Assembly: GCA_002398565.1 (NCBI GenBank)
Contig: DGZP01000026.1
Coordinates: 11,214 to 25,508, forward strand
Length of the DNA stretch: 14,295 nt
Origin: Proteiniphilum sp. UBA4977
GTDB lineage: Bacteria > Bacteroidota > Bacteroidia > Bacteroidales > Dysgonomonadaceae
Reading direction: 5' to 3'
This document shows, piece after piece, positions 7,704 through 14,097 of this stretch; positions within the stretch are counted from its first letter, which is position 1; each line of letters starts with the position of its first letter. The position numbers were made by a program, and so were the translations under genes. The notes below the pieces were generated by a model that saw only the letters and a program-made list of their open reading frames with translations, did no database searches and was not told the DNA's origin.

Positions 7704-8339
7704 ATGAAGAATTCTACTCCTTACGTCGTCAGCGGAGTGCTGGCGGTCGCGTTAATTATTCTTTACATCCTGCATTTTACCTCTAAATCTTCCGTGAACG
7801 GATCAGCCGGAAAAGATCTTTCCGTGTTATTGAACGACTCTTCCATTACATTGCCCATTGCCTATGTAAATGTGGATTCCCTGCTGATTAATTATAATTT
7901 CGCGAAAGACCTTAATGAATCATTGTTGAGAAAAGAAGAAAGTACACGGGCAACATTGAATCAAAGACAGAATCAGATCAATTCAGCCGCACAGGAATTT
8001 GATCGTAAACTGCGTAACAATGCCTTTTTGAGTCAGGAAAGAGCGCAGCAGGAGCAGGAACGCATTGTGAAGATGAACCAGGAGTACCAGCAACTGGCCG
8101 ATCGGCTGACACAGGAGTTTATGCTGGAGCAGGAGAAACTGAACCTGCAAATGGAGGACACCATCAAAGCCAGAATGAAAGAATTCAACGCCAACAGGCA
8201 TTATGAGATCATCTTTAGTAACCGGACGACAAGCACTGTGCTTTATGCCGACGATAAATATGACATCACGGCCGAGGTGGTTGAGTATCTTAATGGCAAA
8301 TATGGACCTGCGACCGCAACTGTTGCCACGCAAAAATAG
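7704..8339 (+). CDS. OmpH/Skp family periplasmic chaperone-like protein, membrane anchored
   Basis: This 211-residue protein has an N-terminal hydrophobic segment (about residues 6-26, ending ILYILHF), a short Ser/Gly linker, then LPIAYVNVDSLLINYNFA (residues 50-67), the usual opening strand of OmpH/Skp proteins. Residues about 68-165 are Gln/Glu/Lys/Leu rich (for example ERAQQEQERIVKMNQEYQQL) and should form the long tentacle coiled coil. It then returns to a beta segment (YEIIFSNRTTSTVLYADDKYDIT) before a short tail. Skp-type proteins hold unfolded outer-membrane proteins in the periplasm; here the N-terminal helix suggests an uncleaved anchor rather than a free trimer. The stop is TAG (8337-8339). 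A strong hairpin follows 27 bases later. Confidence 0.87.
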   Translation: MKNSTPYVVSGVLAVALIILYILHFTSKSSVNGSAGKDLSVLLNDSSITLPIAYVNVDSLLINYNFAKDLNESLLRKEESTRATLNQRQNQINSAAQEFDRKLRNNAFLSQERAQQEQERIVKMNQEYQQLADRLTQEFMLEQEKLNLQMEDTIKARMKEFNANRHYEIIFSNRTTSTVLYADDKYDITAEVVEYLNGKYGPATATVATQK

Positions 8340-8366
8340 AGGTTTGCTATTTTTCGACTTACAATA

Positions 8367-8392
8367 AAGGGTTCTTTGAAAAAAGGGCCCTT
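8367..8392 (+). terminator. hairpin with GAAA tetraloop after the ompH-like gene (possible terminator or attenuator)
   Basis: Bases 8367-8377 (aagggttcttt) pair with 8382-8392 (aaagggccctt) around the GNRA loop GAAA. The result is an 11-bp stem with two G-U pairs. The sequence after it, ATTCGGTTT, is a poor T tract, so termination would be partial at best. It separates the ompH-like gene from the glycosyltransferase. It also covers the TTG at 8376 that would otherwise be a longer start for the glycosyltransferase. Confidence 0.55.
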
Positions 8393-8438
8393 ATTCGGTT
8401 TAGGTCAGTATCATTTATTTATTAAACACTCCCTGCAC

Positions 8439-9620
8439 ATGAACCGGCATAACTGGGATACATACATTGGAAGGCAAAAGCCGGAATACAGGATTGCCAG
8501 TCTTCCGATTGATTTTGAGGCTGATATGGTGGTGGTGATACCCTGCTACAATGAACCGGACCTGTTCACCACATTACATAGTCTGTTGACGGCGATTCAG
8601 CCAGAAGGAAAGATTGCAGTGGTGGTTGTATTCAACTCGGGTGAGCGTTCCACCGAAGAAGGCATCAGGCAAAATCGGATCTCATTCACGCAGGCCAAAG
8701 AGTTCGCGGCAATAAATAACACCCATGAACGCCACTTCCTACCGTTGTTGTTTGAGGGATTACCACGAAAACATGCGGGAGTGGGGCTGGCCCGGAAAAT
8801 AGGAATGGACCTGGCCGTGGAACATTTTTTCCTGCATGACAAGGCAGGTGGGGTGATTATATCTCTGGATGCCGATTGTACTGTATCCGCAAATTTTTTT
8901 ACTGTCATAAGTGCAGCTTTCACTGCCAATGACCGGCTGAATGCCACTGTACATCATTTCCATCATCGTGTAGAAGAAAACAATCCGATACTTGAAGGGG
9001 CGGTGCGGCAATATGAGGGTTATCTTCATTATTATCGCGCGATGCTGCGCTATACAGGATTTCCATGGTACTTCCATACTATTGGTTCAGCTTTTGCCGT
9101 GTCGGCCGACGCCTATGTAAGGGTAGGCGGTATGGGGCGCCAGCAGGGGGGTGAAGATTTTTATTTCCTGCAGAAAGTCTTCTCTCTGGGGAGGATAGAG
9201 GAGCTCAACGAGGTGTGTGTATATCCCCTTGCCCGTTATTCCGACCGTGTTCCCTTTGGTACGGGACCTGCACTGGAAAAGATAATGAGCGAACCTGACG
9301 ATGAACTGAGGGTTTATTCTCCGGATGCTTTTGAAATATTAAAGCAATTGTTCGACCGGAAAGATGCATTTTTCAGGAAAGATACCAAACAGGCAGGAGC
9401 GATAATCGCAGATCTGCATCCCGCACTGCAACGCTTTCTGTATGAAGTGAAATTCCTGGATGATGTAGCCGATTGCAACAACAATAGTGCCTCCGTGGCA
9501 ACATTTGTGAAACGTTTTTTTCATCACTTCTCTGCTTTCAGAATAGTCAAATTCCTGAATTTTGTACATCCCGATCCTTTCCCATTGGTGAAAATAAGCG
9601 TATTGTCTGACAGATATTAA
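8439..9620 (+). CDS. family 2 (GT-A fold) glycosyltransferase
   Basis: This 393-residue protein is predicted to transfer a sugar from a nucleotide-sugar donor. The GT-A N-terminal strand and nucleotide-binding segment is ADMVVVIPCYNEPD (28-41). The metal-binding DxD is DAD at 144-146 (ISLDADC). A GVGLARKIGMD segment (115-124) is typical of the 'GxxxARN' region before it. An acceptor/catalytic ED pair lies in GGMGRQQGGEDFYFLQK (E239-D240), after a WYFHTIGSAFAV strand. No clear membrane helix is seen, so it is probably cytoplasmic or peripheral. The sugar and acceptor are not predictable. A frame from TTG at 8376 would add 21 residues, but that codon lies inside a hairpin stem; the ATG at 8439 is preferred. 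It is flanked by the ompH-like gene (99 bases upstream) and marC, not by other polysaccharide genes. Confidence 0.85.
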   Translation: MNRHNWDTYIGRQKPEYRIASLPIDFEADMVVVIPCYNEPDLFTTLHSLLTAIQPEGKIAVVVVFNSGERSTEEGIRQNRISFTQAKEFAAINNTHERHFLPLLFEGLPRKHAGVGLARKIGMDLAVEHFFLHDKAGGVIISLDADCTVSANFFTVISAAFTANDRLNATVHHFHHRVEENNPILEGAVRQYEGYLHYYRAMLRYTGFPWYFHTIGSAFAVSADAYVRVGGMGRQQGGEDFYFLQKVFSLGRIEELNEVCVYPLARYSDRVPFGTGPALEKIMSEPDDELRVYSPDAFEILKQLFDRKDAFFRKDTKQAGAIIADLHPALQRFLYEVKFLDDVADCNNNSASVATFVKRFFHHFSAFRIVKFLNFVHPDPFPLVKISVLSDRY

Positions 9621-9627
9621 CTTCCGA

Positions 9628-9659
9628 TTTGGCAATAACGCTTTGATTTCCTATTTTTG
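9628..9659 (+). promoter_or_regulatory. Bacteroidetes-type promoter for the MarC-family gene
   Basis: A TTTG -33 box (9628-9631), a 20-base spacer and TATTTTTG (9652-9659) match the Bacteroidetes TTTG / TAnnTTTG pattern. Transcription would start near 9667, about 40 bases before the ATG at 9707. It lies just after the glycosyltransferase stop, so the MarC-family gene is a separate unit. Confidence 0.8.
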
Positions 9660-9706
9660 TATTCAAAAAGAAAGTAAATAGTGTCATTATTCTAAATTGC
9701 TCCGTT

Positions 9707-10315
9707 ATGTGGACATTGAACGTTGTGGAAATTGTAAGTGCTTTTCTGGTCCTGTTTGCCATCATTGACGTAACCGGATCAGTTCCTATTTTTTTGAACC
9801 TGAAAAGCCAGAATAAAACAATCCATCCTGAGAAGGCGGCATTCTACTCACTCATAATCCTGATAGGCTTCCTCTTTATTGGAGAATGGATACTTAAACT
9901 GTTTCAACTCGATATTTCCGCTTTCGCCGTCGCCGGAGCTGTGGTGTTGCTCATACTTTCCATTGAAATGATCTTTGGGGTGGAGATATTTAAGAATGAC
10001 AGCACCAACCCTGACAATTCATCCACACTTTTTCCCGTGGTCTTTCCGCTGATTGCCGGACCGGGAAGCTTTACCACGTTGCTCTCCATGCGGGCGGAAT
10101 ATCATACATTAAATATCATCACCGCCGTGGTACTGAACCTTCTCATTGTATACCTGGTACTTCGATATCTGGATGGAGTGAAGAAGATACTGGGCGAAAG
10201 CGGTGCCTACATCCTGCGTAAATTCTTCGGAGTTATTCTGATGGCCATCTCGGTAAAACTGCTTACCTCCAATTTGAGCACCCTCATTGCCACTGTGAAT
10301 GGCGGAGGTGTATAA
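9707..10315 (+). CDS. MarC family integral membrane protein
   Basis: This 202-residue protein matches the usual length of the MarC (UPF0056) family. Six hydrophobic segments can be seen (about residues 6-27, 45-66, 70-92, 110-130, 135-153 and 172-195). Family-typical stretches are LFAIIDVTGSVPIFLNL (16-32) and PVVFPLIAGPGSFTTLLSM near residues 110-128, with the conserved PLIAGPG motif. The molecular function of MarC proteins is not established; the old link to antibiotic resistance is not supported by this sequence, and 'transporter' would be a guess. It has its own upstream promoter. After its stop only a short A/T-rich hairpin is visible before enolase. Confidence 0.88.
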   Translation: MWTLNVVEIVSAFLVLFAIIDVTGSVPIFLNLKSQNKTIHPEKAAFYSLIILIGFLFIGEWILKLFQLDISAFAVAGAVVLLILSIEMIFGVEIFKNDSTNPDNSSTLFPVVFPLIAGPGSFTTLLSMRAEYHTLNIITAVVLNLLIVYLVLRYLDGVKKILGESGAYILRKFFGVILMAISVKLLTSNLSTLIATVNGGGV

Positions 10316-10357
10316 GCGATACAAATCTTACATGCATATTCATAATTAAGCCAACTT

Positions 10358-10374
10358 TCTCTTTTTCAAAGAGA
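10358..10374 (+). terminator. weak hairpin between marC and eno
   Basis: TCTCTTT (10358-10364) pairs with AAAGAGA (10368-10374) around a TTC loop. The 7-bp stem is A/T-rich and followed by ACCGTTTAG rather than a clean T run. It could be a weak terminator for marC. Bases 10316-10491 otherwise hold only the eno -7 box and leader. Confidence 0.3.
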
Positions 10375-10393
10375 CCGTTTAGCAAAAAATATG

Positions 10394-10401
10394 TATCTTT
10401 G
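10394..10401 (+). promoter_or_regulatory. -7 promoter box for eno
   Basis: TATCTTTG matches TAnnTTTG. No convincing TTTG lies 19-21 bases upstream, so the -33 element is weak or absent. The box includes the TTG (10399-10401) that would give eno a 31-residue N-terminal extension, which argues that the extension is not transcribed and the real start is 10492. The predicted leader is about 85 bases. Confidence 0.6.
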
Positions 10402-10491
10402 TATGAGAATTCCGAAAGGATTCGTATTAGGGTATCAGGTTACTGTTTAGGTGATTACAGATTAAATTCATTTCATTATAAATTCAACAAT

Positions 10492-11775
10492 ATGAGAATT
10501 GTAAGTATTTTAGGACGGGAAGTATTGGATTCCAGAGGAAATCCCACCGTGGAAGTAGATGTCGTTACAGAATCGGGCGCTTTCGGCCGTGCAGCTGTTC
10601 CCTCAGGCGCTTCTACCGGTGAAAATGAAGCTTTGGAGCTTCGCGACGGTGATAAAGGTCGTTATCTTGGTAAAGGTGTGTTAAAGGCTGTGGCTAATAT
10701 AAACGATGTAATTGCCCCCGCTTTAATTGGTACAAATGTGCTTGAACAAACACAGATTGATGCGAAACTATTGGAGCTGGATGGTACCAAAACCAAATCG
10801 AACCTCGGTGCCAATGCCTTGCTGGGTGTTTCACTTGCCGTGGCTAAGGCTGCTGCCAACTACCTCGGACTGCCTCTCTACAGATATATCGGAGGTACCA
10901 ACACCTATGTGTTGCCTGTACCCATGATGAACATCATCAATGGCGGTTCACACTCCGATGCACCCATCGCATTTCAGGAATTTATGATTCGCCCTGTAGG
11001 CGCCAACTCTTTCAAGGAGGGACTCCGCATGGGTGCTGAAGTATTTCACGCCCTGAAGAAAGTATTACATGACAAGGGCCTGAGTACTGCTGTAGGCGAT
11101 GAAGGCGGTTTTGCCCCCAACCTTGCAGGTGGAACGGAAGAAGCCCTTGAATCGATTCTCACTGCTGTAAAGAATGCAGGATACGAACCGGGAAAAGATG
11201 TAATGATCGGTCTCGACTGTGCCGCTTCTGAATTTTATAAAGATGGCGTATATGATTACTCCAAATTTGAAGGCGCCACAGGTAAAAAGCGCAATTCAGC
11301 AGAACAGGCCGACTATCTTGCTGAACTGATTTCTAAATATCCGATTGACTCCATTGAGGATGGTATGAGCGAAAACGACTGGGATGGCTGGAAACTGCTT
11401 ACCGACAAGATTGGTGATAAATGCCAGCTGGTGGGCGACGACCTGTTCGTGACCAATGTAGAGTTCCTCGAAAAAGGAATCAAACTGGGTTGCGCCAACT
11501 CTATCCTGATCAAGGTGAACCAGATTGGAACGCTGACCGAGACACTGAACGCCATTGAAATGGCACACCGTCACGGATATACCAGTGTAACTTCGCACCG
11601 CTCCGGTGAAACAGAAGATGCTACCATTGCCGACATCTCGGTGGCTACCAATGCAGGACAGATCAAGACCGGCTCGTTGAGTCGTTCAGACCGTATGGCC
11701 AAGTACAACCAGTTGCTCCGCATCGAGGAAGAACTGGGCGATCGTGCCGTGTATGGTTACAAGAAAATCAGATAA
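10492..11775 (+). CDS. eno: enolase (phosphopyruvate hydratase)
   Basis: This 427-residue cytoplasmic enzyme interconverts 2-phosphoglycerate and phosphoenolpyruvate in glycolysis and gluconeogenesis. The start MRIVSILGREVLDSRGNPT is the canonical bacterial N terminus, so the ATG at 10492 is chosen over an in-frame TTG at 10399 within the promoter. Key positions are all visible: the mobile loop PSGASTGENEA (S41), NGGSHSD (H154), VGDEGGFAPN (E204, proton donor), GLDCAASEF (metal D242), SIEDGMSENDWDGW (metal E289), VGDDLFVTN (metal D316), ILIKVNQIGT (catalytic base K341), and SHRSGETED (H369, R370, S371). Length and motifs are complete. A perfect intrinsic terminator lies 26 bases after the stop. 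As in many genomes it stands as a single-gene unit. Confidence 0.97.
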   Translation: MRIVSILGREVLDSRGNPTVEVDVVTESGAFGRAAVPSGASTGENEALELRDGDKGRYLGKGVLKAVANINDVIAPALIGTNVLEQTQIDAKLLELDGTKTKSNLGANALLGVSLAVAKAAANYLGLPLYRYIGGTNTYVLPVPMMNIINGGSHSDAPIAFQEFMIRPVGANSFKEGLRMGAEVFHALKKVLHDKGLSTAVGDEGGFAPNLAGGTEEALESILTAVKNAGYEPGKDVMIGLDCAASEFYKDGVYDYSKFEGATGKKRNSAEQADYLAELISKYPIDSIEDGMSENDWDGWKLLTDKIGDKCQLVGDDLFVTNVEFLEKGIKLGCANSILIKVNQIGTLTETLNAIEMAHRHGYTSVTSHRSGETEDATIADISVATNAGQIKTGSLSRSDRMAKYNQLLRIEEELGDRAVYGYKKIR

Positions 11776-11800
11776 CAATCTTTCTGCTACATACTACAAG

Positions 11801-11827
11801 AGCCATCCTCAGGGGTGGCTTTTTTTT
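11801..11827 (+). terminator. intrinsic terminator of eno
   Basis: AGCCATCC (11801-11808) pairs with GGGTGGCT (11813-11820) around a TCAG loop, giving an 8-bp GC-rich stem with one G-U pair. It runs directly into seven more T residues (11821-11827). This is a textbook rho-independent terminator for the enolase transcript. Confidence 0.92.
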
Positions 11828-11844
11828 ATGGTAGACATCACATC

Positions 11845-11872
11845 TTTGTTCAACCTATTTTTGTTAGCTTTG
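11845..11872 (+). promoter_or_regulatory. promoter region of the GH43 gene
   Basis: Two overlapping-scale -7-like boxes, TATTTTTG (11856-11863) and TAGCTTTG (11865-11872), both fit TAnnTTTG. A TTTG lies at 11845-11848. The spacing to the second box is 16 bases, shorter than the usual 19-21, so which box is used is uncertain. The second would put the transcription start about 20 bases before the ATG at 11898. Confidence 0.5.
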
Positions 11873-11897
11873 TAACTAAATAATGTAATGCTGTATT

Positions 11898-13436
11898 ATG
11901 AGAAAATTCTGCCTCCTTGTTGTGTCTGTTTTTGTCCTGTTTGATATTGCCGCGCAGGGAAGTGCTTTTTTTGAGAATCCTGTGATTAAAGGAGATATGG
12001 CCGATCCTTCTGTCATCAAAGTGGGAGATACCTATTATGCAACGGGCACGTCGTCAGAGTGGGCTCCATTTTATCCCATATTTACTTCCTCTGACCTGAT
12101 TAACTGGAAGCAGGCAGGTCACGTTTTCGACGAAAAACCTTCATGGACTTCTCATTCCTTTTGGGCACCCGAGTTATTTTATCATCATGGAACCATGTTC
12201 TGCTATTATACTGCCCGCAGAAAATCCGACAACACATCCTATATCGGTGTGGCCACAGCTGAGGGTACCTCACTGAAATTTACCGATCATGGTCCCCTCG
12301 TTGAGCTGGGAACGGAAGCGATTGATGCCTTTGTCTTCGACGATGCGGGACAGCTTTACCTGACCTGGAAAGCATACGGACTGGACCGGCGGCCCATCGA
12401 ACTGCTGGGCAGCAGGTTGTCGGATGATGGATTGCAACTCATAGGGGAACCATTCACTTTGTTAAAAGACGACGAGCGGATCGGCCTGGAAGGACAGTAT
12501 CATTTTAAGCAGGGGGATTATTATTACGTTATTTATTCGGCAAAGAGCTGTTGCGGTCCATCCAGTGACTACGATGTGCGTGTGGCACGTTCACAAAACT
12601 TCCGTGGACCTTATGAGAAATATGCCGGAAACCCGATCCTCTCGGGTGGCAATGGCGATTTTCTTTCCTGCGGACACGGCACGGCAGTAGAGACACCCGA
12701 CGGACGGATGTTCTACTTGAGCCACGGTTATCAGTCAGGGGATGCTTTCTATCTGGGACGACAACCTATCCTGCATGAACTGATTGATACCGATGACGAA
12801 TGGTTGGCATTCAAGTCCGGCAAACACGCCACAATCAGACAACCGGTCCCGTTTACAGGGACTGCGCAGTTGGCCTTGGCAGATTTTAATGATGACTTTT
12901 CCGGAAAATCACTCAAGGTGGACTGGACCTGGAATTATCCATATTCTTCCATTGATGTGACACCGGGAAATGGCAGTCTTATATTGACCGGTGTGCCATC
13001 TGCAGGTACCAAACAGGGGACAGTGCTTTGCCTGCGCCCGCAGACGACCAGCTACAGCTATGAAACACAAGTCGGAAACACAAATGGCAGCCTGAAAGGA
13101 CTGACCATGTAGGGCGACGATCGGAATATGGTTGTCATAGGGGTACAGCATAATGAACTGATTGTAAAGAGAGTGAGGGACGGCAGGGAAACCACCCTGT
13201 CCCGCTCTGAGACGGAGAGTACACATCCCTTTTTAAAAATTAAGGTAAGTAATGGCTGTATGCTTACTTTTTTTCATAGTCCTGATGGCAAAAGCTGGTA
13301 TCGGGTGAATGACACTCCTCTCGATGGTTCCTTTCTGGTACGTTGGGACAGGGTTGCCCGTCCGGGTTTGATCCACAGGGGGAGAACGAACGAACCGGCT
13401 GTCTTCAATTATTTTAATCTTAACCATATACATTAA
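11898..13436 (+). pseudogene. secreted glycoside hydrolase family 43 protein, interrupted by an in-frame TAG
   Basis: The ATG at 11898 opens a 404-residue frame ending at TAG (13110-13112). The same frame continues without another stop for 107 codons to TAA at 13434-13436, so the original protein was about 512 residues. Residues 1-20 are a signal peptide. The five-bladed propeller of GH43 (arabinofuranosidase/xylosidase/arabinanase type) shows ADPSVIKVGDTYY with general base D36, SFWAPELF (87-94), EAIDAFVFDD with D143, GLEGQYHFK with general acid E198, and CGHGTAVE with H260. From about residue 325 a C-terminal beta-sandwich begins (FNDDFSGKSLKVDWTWNYP), resembling the GH43 accessory C-terminal domain. 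The TAG falls in its middle (GLTM-stop-GDDRN) where Tyr would fit. The catalytic domain is complete, so the truncated product could retain activity, though perhaps unstable. Substrate, probably arabinose- or xylose-containing glycan, is inferred. A sequencing error is possible. Confidence 0.85.
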
Positions 13437-13468
13437 CCGGCTTTAAAAGTTAAACTGCCTGAAAATAA

Positions 13469-13503
13469 GGGGACTGTCGCCAGGGTGACAGTTCTCCCGT
13501 TTT
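13469..13503 (+). terminator. probable terminator after the GH43 gene
   Basis: GGGGACTGTC (13469-13478) pairs with GACAGTTCTC (13487-13496) around an 8-base loop: six Watson-Crick pairs inside and G-C/G-U pairs outside. CCCG and TTTT follow (13500-13503), then GTTGTGT. It sits 33 bases after the outer GH43 stop (TAA at 13436), which suggests the full-length frame, not the TAG at 13112, marks the original gene end. Confidence 0.65.
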
Positions 13504-13511
13504 GTTGTGTA

Positions 13512-13519
13512 TATCTTTG
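13512..13519 (+). promoter_or_regulatory. -7 promoter box before the metal ATPase remnant
   Basis: TATCTTTG, the same sequence as the -7 boxes at 7444 and 10394, lies 28 bases before the ATG at 13548. No well-spaced TTTG is seen upstream. It suggests the decayed ATPase gene once had its own promoter and may still be transcribed. Confidence 0.5.
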
Positions 13520-13547
13520 TTCTACAAATCAAGATACTATAGGAGCT

Positions 13548-13932
13548 ATGCAACAAACTGTTTTAAAAAATAAAAATCAGATCACGCTGATCAGTGCCAT
13601 CCTGATTGCCCTCGCTTGCACTGCCAGACGTGGAAATCGCCATGGGTAACGGCACAGACGTGGCCATTGAGACATCGGATCTGGTGCTGGTAAACTCCGA
13701 CTTCAGCCGTCTACCTTATGCACTGGGATTGACGAAAGCCATATCATTCAATATAAGACAAAATATTGCGATAGCGGTGGGTGTCGTGTTCGTATTACTG
13801 GGCGGTCTGTTGTTCAGCGAATGGATGAATATGCCGGTTGGCATGTTGGTGCACGAGTTGAGTATACTGGTTGTTATTCTGAACGGCATGAGACTGCTTG
13901 GTTACCGGCCACGAAAGTCACACAAGAAATAA
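13548..13932 (+). pseudogene. P1B-type heavy-metal ATPase with internal deletion and frameshift
   Basis: An ATG at 13548 starts MQQTVLKNKNQITLISAILIALA, which looks like the cytoplasmic start and first membrane helix of a P1B ATPase. That frame ends at TAA 13647-13649. From about 13609 the +1 frame reads PSLALPDVEIAMGNGTDVAIET and continues to TAA at 13930-13932. This is the end of the phosphorylation/nucleotide-binding region (the segment after the GDGxND hinge), then two C-terminal membrane helices including QNIAIAVGVVFVLLGGLLF and MLVHELSILVVILNGMRLL. P1B ATPases are usually 600-700+ residues. The ion-binding helix with CPx/SPC, the actuator domain and the DKTG phosphorylation site are all missing, so the product cannot pump. 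The His-Glu in the last helix recalls P1B-4 types, so the original ion (Zn, Co, Fe or Cd) is uncertain. The in-frame TTG at 13606 is not a credible gene start. Confidence 0.85.
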
Positions 13933-13970
13933 TTTTTAATTTATAAAAACAATAAAGACAGGAAACGAAA

Positions 13971-14090
13971 ATGAAAAATTCAGCAACAATTCAGTTAGAG
14001 ACATTGACCTGCACTTCGTGTATACAAAAGATTGAGGGGGCAGTAAAAGGGCTGGATGGTATCGATGACCCAAAAGAATACACTGGATAA
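13971..14090 (+). pseudogene. truncated HMA-domain metal-binding protein
   Basis: The ATG at 13971 encodes 39 residues. They begin MKNSATIQLETLTCTSCIQK and continue IEGAVKGLDGID before ending DPKEYTG and TAA (14088-14090). The CTSC at residues 14-17 is the CxxC metal site of heavy-metal-associated (HMA, CopZ-like) domains, and the following helix and start of strand 2 fit the fold. An HMA domain is about 65-70 residues, so strands 2-4 and helix 2 are missing after about residue 32. The breakpoint is near 14064, after which the sequence no longer looks like the family. It lies 38 bases downstream of the ATPase remnant, so the two were likely one metal-efflux operon. The fragment is too short to fold normally. 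Confidence 0.75.
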
Positions 14091-14097
14091 TTTATCC
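14085..14097. repeat. small palindrome across two convergent stop codons
   Basis: GGATAA-T-TTATCC is a perfect 6-bp inverted repeat with a 1-base centre. It contains the TAA of the HMA fragment (14088-14090) and the TAA of the minus-strand sigma gene (14092-14094), which are one base apart. The centre is too tight for a good RNA hairpin, so it may be coincidental. Confidence 0.3.

Noticed and set aside
13110..13112. TAG read as an amino acid by genetic code change
   Set aside because: TAG terminates the EEP-fold gene (4840-4842) and the OmpH-like gene (8337-8339) at normal family lengths, so general recoding does not fit.
13606..13932. A stand-alone 108-residue protein starting at TTG 13606
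   Set aside because: Its sequence is the C-terminal end of a P1B ATPase, and the TTG lies within the N-terminal helix codons of the same gene in another frame, so it is a remnant rather than a gene.
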